64,000 nt of DNA from Streptacidiphilus albus JL83. Lineage in GTDB: Bacteria > Actinomycetota > Actinomycetes > Streptomycetales > Streptomycetaceae. The stretch is taken from positions 5,032,017 through 5,096,016 of the forward strand of contig NZ_JQML01000001.1 in NCBI RefSeq assembly GCF_000744705.1, given 5' to 3'. How positions within the stretch are numbered: position 1 is the first letter of the stretch; each line of letters opens with the position of its first letter. Shown here in pieces: positions 39,549-48,873 of the stretch. The position numbers and the translations under genes were made by a program. Under the pieces are notes generated by a model. The model was given only the letters and a program-made list of their open reading frames with translations, searched no databases and had not been told where the DNA came from.

Positions 39549-40256
39549 GTGAACGGGGACGTGAAGATGGACGGGGCCGACGAGCCGGACGCCGCGGAGC
39601 CGATCCGGGTGGTGATCGTCGACGACCAGGAGCTGTTCCGGGCCGGAGTCGCCGTGATCGTCTCCGCCCAGGAGGGCATGGAGGTGGTCGGCCAGGCGGG
39701 CGAGGGACGGCAGGCCGTCCGACTGGTCGACGAACTGAGCCCGCACGTGGTGCTGATGGACCTGCGGATGCCCGGGATGGACGGGGTGGAGGCGACCCGG
39801 CAGATCCTGGAGCCGTCCCGGGCGGCCGAGCGGCGGCGTCCGGTCCGGGTGGTCGTGCTGACCACCTTCAACCTGGACGACCGTGCCGCCACCGCGATCC
39901 GCTACGGCGCCAGCGGGTTCCTGCTCAAGGACACCACCCCGGCGATGCTCGCCGACGCGATCCGCACCGTCCACGCCGGCATCGCCGTGCTGGCGCCGGA
40001 GGACCTGGGCGCGCTGCTGGAGGGACGGTTCCGCTCCCGGCAGCCGGTGCCGTCGGCCTACGAAACGCTCACCGACAAGGAGCGGGAGATCCTGGCCGCC
40101 GTCGCCCGGGGGCTGAGCAACGCCGAGATCGCCCAGCAGGTCTTCGCCAGCGAGTCCACGGTGAAGACCCATGTCGGGAACATCCTGCGCAAACTCGACC
40201 TCCGCGACCGGGTGCAGATCGTGGTCTTCGCCCACGAGCACGACCTGCGCGGCTGA
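39549..40256 (+). CDS. NarL/LuxR-type response regulator
   Basis: A 235-aa regulator. The receiver domain (about 19-140) has acidic pair VDDQ and phospho-Asp71 in VLMDLRMPGMDG, with conserved Thr and Lys in VVLTTF and FLLKDTT. The LuxR helix-turn-helix covers about 170-228 (LTDKEREILAAVARGLSNAE; STVKTHVGNILRKLDLRDRV). GTG 39549 follows GGAGTGGG; ATG 39567 is an alternative. It is the cognate regulator of the kinase just upstream. Confidence 0.9.
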   Translation: MNGDVKMDGADEPDAAEPIRVVIVDDQELFRAGVAVIVSAQEGMEVVGQAGEGRQAVRLVDELSPHVVLMDLRMPGMDGVEATRQILEPSRAAERRRPVRVVVLTTFNLDDRAATAIRYGASGFLLKDTTPAMLADAIRTVHAGIAVLAPEDLGALLEGRFRSRQPVPSAYETLTDKEREILAAVARGLSNAEIAQQVFASESTVKTHVGNILRKLDLRDRVQIVVFAHEHDLRG

Positions 40257-40258
40257 CG

Positions 40259-40330
40259 CCGGTCGGCGCGGCGCCCGGTCGGCGCGGCGCCCGGTCGGCG
40301 CGGCGCCTGTCCAACGCAGCGCCTGTCCAA
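40259..40330. repeat. Three 16-bp tandem repeats between convergent genes
   Basis: CCGGTCGGCGCGGCGC is repeated three times without change (40259-40306), followed by two imperfect copies of a GCGCCTGTCCAAC unit to about 40330. No clear single hairpin; the GC-rich repeat can fold in several registers and may help termination between the response regulator and NRPS genes. Confidence 0.6.
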
Positions 40331-43300
40331 CTACCAGCGGGCCACCGGGTTGCCGAGCCAGCGGCTGCCGTCAGGGAGCGACTCGCCGCGCATCACCAGC
40401 GAGGAGGGCCCGACGGTGGCGCCGGCGCCGAGGGTGGAGCCGAGCAGCACGATGGAGTGCGGTCCGACGGTGGCGCCGGGGCCGATGTCGATGGTCTCCA
40501 TCCGCATCAGCCGGTCGTGGAAGAGGTGGGTCTGGACCACCACGCCGCGGTTGAGGGTGGCGCCGTCGCCGACGCGGACCAGGTCGGTCTCGGGCAGCCA
40601 GTGGGTCTCGCACCACACCCCGCGGCCGATCTTCGCGCCCAGGCTGCGCAGCCAGGTGTTGAGGAAGGGGGTGCCGATCAGTGTGCCGCCCAGCCAGGGC
40701 ATGGCCAGCTCCTCGACGAAGGTGTCGAACAGCTCGTTGCGCCAGACGAAGGAGCTCCACAGCGGCTGCTGCGCCTCGCGGAACCGGCCGAGCAGCAGCC
40801 ACTTGGCGGCCGTGGTGATCAGGCAGGCCGTTACCCCGAGGGCCAGCATCAGCAGTCCGGCCAGAGCCGCGCAGCCGTCCAGTCCGTACCTGTCGAAGGC
40901 CGCCTGCAGGCCGGTCGCGAGCAGGTCGCCCAGCAGCACGGTCACCAGCACCGGCAGCAGCCGGCAGGTCTCGACCGCCGAACGGGCCAGGACCAGTCCG
41001 GTGGCAGGCGCGTAGGTACGGGCGGTGTCGCCCTGCTCGGGGCTGCGCCGTACGGCGAAGCCGGGGCGGCCGAGCCAGGATCCGCCGGGTTCGGCCTGGG
41101 CCGGAGTGTCGGCGAGCACACCGACCAGTGAGTCGTCCGGCAGTATCCGGCCGGGGGCGACGATGCCGGAGTTGCCGACGAAGGAGCGCTTGCCGACGCT
41201 GGCACGGCCCAGGTGGAGCCAGCCGCCGCGAATCTCGAAGGGGGCGACCAGGGTGTCGTCGGCGAGGAAGGCGTGGTCGTCGACGCGCATCAGTCCGGGC
41301 AGGGCCAGCACGGTGGAGGCCTCGACTCCGCGGCCGACCTTCGCGCCCAGCAGCCGCAGCCAGATCGGTGTCAGCAGGCTGGCGTAGAGCGGGAAGAGCT
41401 GGGAGCGGGCGGAGTTCATCAGGTTGTGGACCAGCCAGACGCACCAGGCCACCCGGCCCCGCGCGGGGTGCAGGCCGGGCCTGATCCGGCGTGAGGCCAG
41501 CCGGACCACGGCGACGAGCAGCAGGGCGTAGAGGCCCATGGTGAGCAGCGCCAGCGGCACGGAGGCGGCGATGACCCGGTCGAAGACGCTGCTGTAGGCG
41601 CGGGTGTGTCCGATCAGCAGGTAGAGGACGGCCACGGCCGGTGCGGCCGAGACCGCGAACAGCCCGGTGAGCAGCGGCATCGAGGCCAGGTGGAACAGGT
41701 CCCAGGCGCGGGACCGGCGGTGCTGGGGGCGGGCCAGGGGTCGCGGGCGCCGGTGTCGTCCCGGCGGGCGGGGGAGCCGTGCCAGCGTTCGCGGGCGGGG
41801 ACGCGGCCGATGACGCAGCTGCCGGGGGCGATCTCGGCCTCGGCGCCGATCTCGACGCCGGGCATGAGCATGCTGCGGGTGCCGATGCGGGCGTTGTTGC
41901 CGATGCGGATGGTGCCCAGGTGGAGGGTGTCGCCGTCGAGCCACCAGCCGGCGGCGTCGACCTCGGGCTCCAGGACGCAGCCGTTGCCGAGCACGGCCAT
42001 GCCGGTGACCGGGGGCATGGTGTGCAGTTCGACGTCGCGGCCGACCTTGCAGCCCAGGAGCCGGGCGTAGCGCCGGGCGAGCGGGGTGCCGACGACGGAG
42101 GCGATGTTGAACGCGCCGACCAGCCGTTCGGCGGTCCACAGCCGCAGGTGGGCGGAGCCGCCCCGGGGGTGGGCGCCGGGCCGCAGCGTCGCGGTGAGCA
42201 GTCGCGCGCCGAACGCGCCGATCAGGCAGCGTCCGGCCGCGCTGGAGAGCAGCAGCCAGCCGCCGATGACGATCCACCAGGAGGTGTGCGGAGCCCAGGG
42301 CAGCGGTCGGACCAGCCTGATCAGGTTGTCGGTCAGGGCCAGCGCGAGCACCCAGCGCAGTCCGCCGAGGATGTAAAGGACCGCCAGCACGAAGCCCTGG
42401 TAGACGCCGACGCGGCGTGGGGTGGGCCGGATCTCGCGGGTCTCCCGCTGGTGCCCGGAGGCGTTGTCGAGATGGTCGGCGAGGTCCTGGAGCCGGGGCT
42501 GGTGGTAGAGATCGGCGACGGAGGTGCCGGGGAAGCGTTCGCGGAGCAGCGAGACCAGGCGGGCGGCGGCGAGGCTGGCGCCGCCGAGGGTGAAGAAGTC
42601 GCTGTCGGCGCCGACCGGCACGCCGAGCACGGCCCGCCACTGCTCGGCCAGCCAACCGGCCGTGCCGGTGAGTGCGGGGCCGTCCGCCGAGGGGGCGTCG
42701 AGTCCGGGAAGCGGCCAGGGCAGGGCCTTGCGGTCGACCTTGCCCGAGGTGCGGGTGGGCAGCTCGGGGACCAGTGCGAGCACCGGGACCAGGGCCTGCG
42801 GCAGCCGGTCCAGCAGCCGGGTGCGCGCGGCGGCCAGGTCGAACGGCGGTGCGGCGGAGGGCGGTCGGCCGCCTGTCTGCTGGCCGCCTGCCTGCTGGTC
42901 GGCGGTCTGCTGGCCGGGGGTCAGCGGAAACGTTTCCTCGGACGGTTCCGCGACCAGGTAGCCGACCAGGACCTGGCCGCCGGCGGCGGTGTCCTTGACC
43001 GCCGCTGCGGCTGCCCGGATGCCGGGCAGGGCCTGCAGTGCGGCGTCGATCTCGCCCAGCTCGATCCGTCGGCCGCCGAGCTTGACCTGCTCGTCGGCGC
43101 GGCCGACGAAGACCAGGCCCTCCGGGTCGGCCCGGACCAGGTCGCCGCTGCGGTAGACCCGGTCCGCACGTCCGTGCCAGGCGGGCGCGCCGAACTTCTC
43201 GGCGTCCTTCTGCGGGTCGAGATAGCGGGCGACGCCCACCCCGCCGATCACCAGTTCGCCGACCTCGCCCCAGCTGACCGGACGGTTCCCGGCGTCGACC

Positions 43301-44328
43301 ACCGCCAGCTCCCAGCCGTCCAGCGGCGCGCCGATCCGCACCGGCCGCCCGGACTGCATCAGCGACGCACAGGCGACCACCGTCGTCTCGGTCGGACCGT
43401 AGGTGTTCCAGAACTCGCGCCCCGGCACGGCCAGCCGATCCACCAGCTCGGCCGGGCAGGCCTCGCCGCCGACGATCAGCAGCCGCACCCGCTGCAACGA
43501 CTGCTCCGGCCACAGCGCCACCAGCGTCGGCACCGTCGACACGGCCGTGATCCGCTGCTGCACCAGCCAGGGCCCCAGATCGGTCCCGGCCTTGACCAGC
43601 GCGCGCGGGGCGGGCACCAGGCAGGCGCCGTGCCGCCAGGCCAGCCACATCTCCTCGCAGGAGGCGTCGAACGCCACCGAGAGCCCGGCCAGCACCCGGT
43701 CCCCCGGGCCCAGCGGCGACTCCCGCAGGAACAGCCTGGCCTCGGCGTCCACGAAGGCGGCGGCCGAACGGTGGCTGACCGCGACGCCCTTGGGACGACC
43801 GGTGGTCCCCGAGGTGAAGATGATCCAGGCATCGTTCGCCGGCCCGGCGGGCCCCGGCGTGCCGCCGGTCGGGCAGGGCCCGGGCACGACGGAGAGCCCG
43901 GCGCCGATGATCGCGCACACCCCGGCGTCCGACCAGATCATCTCGGCCCGCTCGTCCGGGTCGTCCACGTCGACCGGGACGTAGGCCGCACCGGCGCGCA
44001 GGATGCCGAGGATCGCCACATAGAGCGCGGCGGTGCCGGAGGGGACCCGGACGCCGACCCGGTCACCGGGGCCGATGCCGTAGCCGGCCAGCGTGGCGGC
44101 CAGCCGCACGCTCTCCTGCTGCAGGCCCCGGTAGTCGAGCACCACCCCGTCGGCGTCCAGCGCGGGGGCGCCGGGGTGGCGCCGCACGGTCTCGTCGAGC
44201 AGGTCGACCAGGGTGCGGGTGGGTGTGGCGGGCTCGCAGGGCCAGATCGCGCCGGCTGCGGGGGACGGAGTCGGCGACGGGACCGGCCGGAGCGGCAGAG
44301 GCGCGTCGAGGTACTGATCGGGTTCCAC
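40331..44328 (-). CDS. Pls/PosA-type non-ribosomal peptide synthetase (frameshifted as sequenced)
   Basis: About 1,330 aa if one frameshift is repaired. The adenylation domain (about 35-520) has IIFTSGTTGRPKGV, AFDASCEEMW, NTYGPTETT and RSGDLVRADP. A carrier domain follows with Ser in DFFTLGGASLAAARL (about 583). Several membrane helices and left-handed hexapeptide repeats then make up the terminal region, as in epsilon-poly-L-lysine synthetase Pls. Frame one runs to about 41735 and frame two continues cleanly with RSRAWDLFHLASMPLLTGLF to the stop. The switch lies near the GGGGG at 41725-41729. Family members make basic homopolymers; the monomer here is unknown. An acidic residue (Glu) at the position equivalent to 239 of GrsA would fit a basic substrate. 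Confidence 0.83.
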
Positions 44329-44557
44329 GCGCTGCTCTGGTCCTTGGTTCGAGAGTCTGATCGGGCGGGGCCTGCGGGAGGGTAGCGGGCGTTTCTGTGG
44401 AAAGTATGTGACCGAAATGTGGGTCTGCGTTCCCAGTCACGCCCTTTGCACGGCTTCCGGTTCCCTCGACCTTCCGATCCGGTGCAACCTCCGGCACCCC
44501 CCAGGTGCTCTAACCAGTGGGCGAACCCGCCCCGACGGCACGAGGGAAGGGACGGAC

Positions 44558-44809
44558 ATGTCCGGTGTGCGCAGCCAGGAGGAGCGCGACGACGCCACGA
44601 TCGAGGCGACGTACACCTTCCTCACCGCTCTGATCTGTGCGGCGGTCACCCTCTGCGTGGTCTGGCTCGGCGTCCGGGCGGTGTCCCCCGGCCTCTCCCG
44701 GCACGATGTGCACCACCTGGTCGTGTGCTGCGCCGGGGCGGCCTTCGTGGCCCGCACGGTGCTCCGCCGCAGCCGCGGCCGCAACTGGCGCGGCCTGAGG
44801 ACGGGTTGA
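44558..44809 (+). CDS. Small two-helix membrane protein (83 aa)
   Basis: A charged N-terminus (SQEERDDATIEAT) is followed by two membrane helices (FLTALICAAVTLCVVWLGVR and HLVVCCAGAAFVARTVL) and a basic tail. The layout matches short DUF6332-like proteins of Streptomyces. ATG 44558 follows GGGAAGGGA. Function unknown. The 229 bases between it and the NRPS start hold no other gene. Confidence 0.7.
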   Translation: MSGVRSQEERDDATIEATYTFLTALICAAVTLCVVWLGVRAVSPGLSRHDVHHLVVCCAGAAFVARTVLRRSRGRNWRGLRTG

Positions 44810-44840
44810 GCCGAGGGGGACCGGCAGGGGGAGGACGCGG

Positions 44841-44880
44841 CCGGCCCCCGGCTGCCGTCGGAACGGCGGCCGGGGGCCGG
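44841..44880. terminator. Bidirectional terminator
   Basis: An 18-bp stem, CCGGCCCCCGGCTGCCGT (44841-44858) with 44863-44880, one wobble, four-base loop. It lies between the small membrane protein gene and the convergent ABM gene. Confidence 0.85.
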
Positions 44881-44891
44881 GGGGCGGAACG

Positions 44892-45218
44892 TCAGGCGGA
44901 CTTCGGGGCGGCCTGCTGGACGACCTCGAAGGACCAGAGGGAGGAGTCCGAGGCGGCGGGGGCGGGGCGGGCTCCGCCGGCCGGGGCACCCTGGTGGGCG
45001 GCCTGCATCGGGCCGGACATCCACGCCTGGAAGTCCTCCTCGGTGCGCCAGCGGGTGTAGACGAGGTACTTGTCCGTGCCGTCCACCGGCCGGAGCAGCT
45101 CGAACCACTCGAAGCCGTCGGAGGACTCCACCACCCCGGCCCGGGCGCCGAAGCGCTTCTCCAGCACCTCGCGCTGCTCCGTCGGGACCGACAACACGTT
45201 GATCTTCACTACGCTCAT
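44892..45218 (-). CDS. Antibiotic biosynthesis monooxygenase (ABM) domain protein
   Basis: A 108-aa ferredoxin-like alpha-beta protein. KINVLSVPTEQREVLEKRFG, SSDGFEWFELLRPVDGTDKY and VYTRWRTEEDFQAWMSGPM follow the ABM pattern, with Trp/Asn-type residues used by small cofactor-free monooxygenases and IsdG-like haem oxygenases. ATG 45218 is selected over the upstream in-frame ATG. The C-terminus is a flexible Ala/Pro-rich tail. Substrate unknown. Confidence 0.82.
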   Translation of the reverse strand: MSVVKINVLSVPTEQREVLEKRFGARAGVVESSDGFEWFELLRPVDGTDKYLVYTRWRTEEDFQAWMSGPMQAAHQGAPAGGARPAPAASDSSLWSFEVVQQAAPKSA

Positions 45219-45249
45219 GGCTCTCATCCTGCCCCATCGGTCGCCCGGG

Positions 45250-45771
45250 TCAGCGCCGGCCGTTCCCGAGTCGGTCGGCGAGGAAGACCGTGCCGTCCTT
45301 CTCCGGGGCGAAGGAGACGCCGGCGGCCAGCGAGCGCGGAGTGACCACGGCGGCCTGGGCCAGCCGGTTGACGCCCAGCAGGAACAGCAGCGGGGTGAAG
45401 GAGGCGGCCACCTTGGCGTCCAGGCCGTGGGCGACCAGCATCATCCCCACGCGGGAGGCGACCAGCGCGAGCCACAGCCACAGGCTGCGTACCGGCATCC
45501 GGCCCCAGAGCCCGCCGTTGCGGGACTCCAGGTGCATCATCGAGCCCTGCCAGGCGCCGATGCCCGCGGCGATCACCGCGCTCACCGCGATGCAGCCGAT
45601 GTCGGTCGCGGTGGTGTGGACATTGTGGCCGCGCAGGTCCACGAAGCCGATGACCAGCAGAATCGCCGGGAGCAGGATCAGCCGCTTGCCCCGCAGCGGC
45701 TCGCCCATCAGCTGTCGGCCGATGACGAACGCGACGACCGCGATGGCGGCCAGGATTTCGAGCATGCTCAT
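45250..45771 (-). CDS. Membrane protein, DUF1453-like (173 aa)
   Basis: Four or five membrane helices (MLEILAAIAVVAFVIGRQLM; LILLPAILLVIGFVDL; IGCIAVSAVIAAGIGAW; LWLWLALVASRVGMML). The RQLMGEPLRGKRLILLPAIL segment resembles CcdC/DUF1453 proteins. ATG 45771 is preferred to an upstream start since the added N-terminus is Arg/Ala-rich and unlike the family. It lies before the convergently controlled two-component genes; role unknown. Confidence 0.75.
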   Translation of the reverse strand: MSMLEILAAIAVVAFVIGRQLMGEPLRGKRLILLPAILLVIGFVDLRGHNVHTTATDIGCIAVSAVIAAGIGAWQGSMMHLESRNGGLWGRMPVRSLWLWLALVASRVGMMLVAHGLDAKVAASFTPLLFLLGVNRLAQAAVVTPRSLAAGVSFAPEKDGTVFLADRLGNGRR

Positions 45772-45978
45772 GAGAGGGACCTCCGGTCCGGACGCAATGG
45801 GGGCCGCAGCGGAACTGCGGCCCTTCATGGCCTCCGGCCCGACTGCGGGCCGTCTCCGTTGCGATGTCTCCACGCTAGGGAGCGGACCGGATCCGGACGT
45901 CACACCGAGGGCTGACCGGCGGGCTGATTCCGACTGGTACCCCGCTGGTACCGGCGGGCCTATCCGGGCGGCGCCAGG

Positions 45979-46659
45979 TCAGCCCAGCTGGTGCCGCTGG
46001 GCGTAGCCCATCGCGGCGGCGCGGTCGCGGGAGCCGGTCTTGGCGAAGATCCGGTTGATGTGGGTCTTCACGGTGTGGCTGCTCAGCACCAGCTCGGCGG
46101 CGATCTCGGGGTTGTTCAGTCCGCGGGCGATGAGTCGGAGGATCTCTGCCTCGCGGGTGGTCAGACCGTCGGGCAGCGGCGCGGCCGGAGCGGCGGCCAC
46201 CGGCGGGTCCGCGCTCGGCGCCGCGCCGGACGCGGCGGCCAGCAGAGTGGCCTGCACCCGGGGGTCGAGCACCGCGAGCCCGCCGGCGGCGGCGTGGAGG
46301 GCTCGCGCTATGTCGGTCCGGTCAGCGTCCTTGGTGAGGTAGCTCCGGGCGCCGGCCCGGAGCGCGTCCAGGACGGACTGGTCGTCGGCGTAGGTGGTGA
46401 GGACGACCACGGCGACGCCCGGGTGCTCGGCGGTGAGTCTGCGGGTGGTCTCGATCCCGTCGAGGACCGGCATCCGCAGGTCCAACAGGATGGCGTCGGG
46501 CCGGAGTTCGGCGACCAGCTGCAGGGCGCGCAGGCCGTCGGCGGCGTCGCCGACCACGTCGATGTCGGGCAGTCCTCCGAGCAGCATGACCAGGCCCTCG
46601 CGGACACTGGCCTGGTCGTCGGCGACGACGATACGGAGCGGGGTGGGGGCGGCGGTCAT
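45979..46659 (-). CDS. NarL/LuxR-type response regulator
   Basis: A 226-aa regulator. The receiver has VADDQ and phospho-Asp60 in ILLDLRMPVLDG, then VVLTTYADD and SYLTKDA. The LuxR helix-turn-helix is at about 160-220 (LTTREAEILRLIARGLNNPE; SSHTVKTHINRIFAKTGSRD). An Ala/Pro linker joins them. Its ATG overlaps the kinase stop (ATGA), so it is made with that kinase. Confidence 0.9.
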   Translation of the reverse strand: MTAAPTPLRIVVADDQASVREGLVMLLGGLPDIDVVGDAADGLRALQLVAELRPDAILLDLRMPVLDGIETTRRLTAEHPGVAVVVLTTYADDQSVLDALRAGARSYLTKDADRTDIARALHAAAGGLAVLDPRVQATLLAAASGAAPSADPPVAAAPAAPLPDGLTTREAEILRLIARGLNNPEIAAELVLSSHTVKTHINRIFAKTGSRDRAAAMGYAQRHQLG

Positions 46660-47897
46660 GCGGTCATTCTCCCGTTCGGGGCGGTCGACGTCGCATCGCC
46701 GTGCGGGAACTCCGCCGTGACGGTCCAGCGTCCGTCGGCCGGACCGGCCGCCAGCGTGCCGTTGAGCAGCCGCAGCCGCTCCCGCATGCCGATCAGCCCG
46801 TAGCCGCCGCCGACGCCCGCGGCCGGCGCGGCCGGCTGCGTGTCTCCGCCCTCGGGGAGGGCGTTGGCGACGGTGATCCGGGTCAGCTGCGCGGTGGACT
46901 CCAGCCGGAGCGCGACCGGTCGGCCGGGTGCGTGCTTGGCGGCGTTGACCAGGGCCTCCTGGACGATGCGGAGCAGTGCCAGGGTGGCGTCCGGCGGAAG
47001 CGTGCGCGGTTCGCCGACGATGTCGAGGTCGATCTCGGCGCCGTGGTTGCGGGTGTGGGTCTCGGCGGCGCGGGCGATCTCCCGGGCCAGCGGCAGGGCG
47101 TCGGTGCGCAGGGCGTGCACCGCGCGCCGGGTCTCGACCAGGCCCTCGGCGGCCATCCGCTGGGCGGTGGCGAGGATCTCCACGGCCCGGTCGATGTCCT
47201 GCTGGTCCGTCAGCACGGCCCGGGCGACCTGGATCTGGATGCCGAGCGCGCCCAGTGAGTGGGCGAGCACGTCGTGGATCTCCCGGGCGATCCTGGTCCG
47301 TTCGTCGAGGACCTCGGAGCGCCGCTGCTCGGCCTGCAGCTCCTCGGCCTGGGCCAGTACCGCCGCCGACTGCTCGGCCGCGATCCGGAAGGCACGGCGG
47401 TTGTGGCCGATCAGCAGCCCGACGACCAGCAGCAGCGGGTAGCCCAGCAGGGTGCCGAGGCCGTCGCCGTAGAGGGCCGCGCCGATCTCGATGGCGAGGA
47501 CCCCGGTGCCGAGCACCGACCAGCCGGCGACCATGCCGATCTCGCTGCCGGCGGTGGCCGCGGCGGTCACGCCGAAGGCCACCAGGGGGTCGCCGTGCGG
47601 CAGGGTGCAGCCGAGCCCGCCGGCGGCGGTGAGGGTACCGAGCAGCAGCGGTTCGACCCGCCCCCGGTGCGGGAACAGGGCCGGGCGCAGGTCGAGCAGG
47701 TTCCATCCGACGATGCCGAGACCGATGACGCAGTAGACGACGAGCTGCACAACCCGGGTGGAGGTCGCGACCGGGCCGCCGGTGAAGACCAGCAGTCCGA
47801 CGACCGCGTAGCCGACGATCCGGACCAGGGCGATGACCGCCTGCAGTGCCGGTCCGGTCCTGCCGCCCCAGGTCAGCAGTCCACGGGCGTCGTCCAC
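46656..47897 (-). CDS. NarL-type sensor histidine kinase
   Basis: A 413-aa kinase. The first 165 residues hold about five membrane helices (ALVRIVGYAVVGLLVFTGG; VQLVVYCVIGLGIVGWNLL; YPLLLVVGLLIGHNRR). A short coiled coil leads to the phospho-His208 in REIHDVLAHSLGALGIQ and the HATPase (QEALVNAAKHAPGRPVALRL; GGYGLIGMRERLRLL). GTG 47897 follows GAGGGAG. The membrane protein gene on the opposite strand (48143) is a likely target, as in similar divergent layouts. Confidence 0.88.
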   Translation of the reverse strand: MDDARGLLTWGGRTGPALQAVIALVRIVGYAVVGLLVFTGGPVATSTRVVQLVVYCVIGLGIVGWNLLDLRPALFPHRGRVEPLLLGTLTAAGGLGCTLPHGDPLVAFGVTAAATAGSEIGMVAGWSVLGTGVLAIEIGAALYGDGLGTLLGYPLLLVVGLLIGHNRRAFRIAAEQSAAVLAQAEELQAEQRRSEVLDERTRIAREIHDVLAHSLGALGIQIQVARAVLTDQQDIDRAVEILATAQRMAAEGLVETRRAVHALRTDALPLAREIARAAETHTRNHGAEIDLDIVGEPRTLPPDATLALLRIVQEALVNAAKHAPGRPVALRLESTAQLTRITVANALPEGGDTQPAAPAAGVGGGYGLIGMRERLRLLNGTLAAGPADGRWTVTAEFPHGDATSTAPNGRMTA

Positions 47898-48142
47898 AAC
47901 AGCTCCCTCGTCGTCTGGTACCGGAGGTTCCCGGCGTTCCCCCACGTTAGGGCTGGTCGCAGCGGGTGGCATCGGAGCAGGGGTTGACCGGCGGTGGGAG
48001 GTCGGGCCCGCGCCTGGTACCAGCGGCCCCGACGGGCTCATGCCGGAGATCGGCCCCGGCTCCGATTCCGGCCCGGCGCCGGCTGGCGAGAGTGGAGCCA
48101 TCGCCCGGCACCGTCCCGGACCGACCGCCTGAGGAGCCAGTC

Positions 48143-48688
48143 ATGATGTCCGAACTCACCCAAGCAATGATCGTCAACGGCGCGGTCCTGGTCGCCGTGC
48201 TCCACAGCGACCTCGGCCGGAACCGCCGGATCGGCCCGATGCGCATCCTCCGCCCGCTGCTGATGGCCGGGGCCATCGTGCCGCTGTTCATCGACGCCCC
48301 GGTCACCGCCGGCACCGGGTTGGCGCTGGAGCTCGCCGGGGTCGCCGCCGGGCTGCTGGCCGGCCTGGGAGCGGTCGCGCTGACCGGAGTCCACCGCAAC
48401 CCGGAGACGGGCAAGCCGGCCAGCCGGGCCACCGGGCCCTACGCCCTGCTGTGGGTCCTGGTCATCGGCGCCCGGGCGGCCTTCTCCTACGGCGCGGTCC
48501 ACTGGTTCCCGAGCCAGCTGACGAGCTGGGCGATCGCCCACCAGGTCACCTCCGCCGCGATCACCGACGGGCTGATCTTCATGGCCGTGGCGATGCTGGT
48601 CACCCGCACCCTCGGCCTGCTGCTCCGGGCGGCGAACCTGCCGACCGCCGACCGCAGGGCCGGCTCGCTGAACGCGGCCCGGGTGTGA
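48143..48688 (+). CDS. Membrane protein (181 aa)
   Basis: Five hydrophobic helices (QAMIVNGAVLVAVLHSDL; LLMAGAIVPLFIDAPV; ELAGVAAGLLAGLGAVAL; ALLWVLVIGARAAFSY; LIFMAVAMLVTRTLGLLLR). The pattern resembles hypothetical membrane proteins that lie divergent to two-component genes in Streptomyces. Two adjacent ATGs (48143, 48146) follow GAGGAG. No enzymatic motif. Confidence 0.75.
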   Translation: MMSELTQAMIVNGAVLVAVLHSDLGRNRRIGPMRILRPLLMAGAIVPLFIDAPVTAGTGLALELAGVAAGLLAGLGAVALTGVHRNPETGKPASRATGPYALLWVLVIGARAAFSYGAVHWFPSQLTSWAIAHQVTSAAITDGLIFMAVAMLVTRTLGLLLRAANLPTADRRAGSLNAARV

Positions 48689-48873
48689 CGCGACGTCAAA
48701 TCCGGTGCCGATGGTGGAACTGCCGCCATCGGCCGGGCCCGGAGGCGGTTAGAGTGGTGGGGAGATCGCCGGTCGTCGGCGCACCCCGCCATCGACCGCC
48801 TCCAACGGGCGAGTTCATCGACGGCCCGGATTGCGGGCCGGTGCGGGAACGGACGGGACCTGGGGAGGACACG

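Noticed and set aside
38203-40256. VanS/VanR pair
   Set aside because: Both proteins have HisKA_3 and LuxR-type output domains; VanRS are of the OmpR class, so only a functional analogy is possible.
40331-44328. Two separate genes, a truncated NRPS and a hexapeptide-repeat membrane protein
   Set aside because: The second frame has no start or ribosome binding site near the junction, and the two halves together match the Pls/PosA layout, so one frameshifted gene is the simpler reading.
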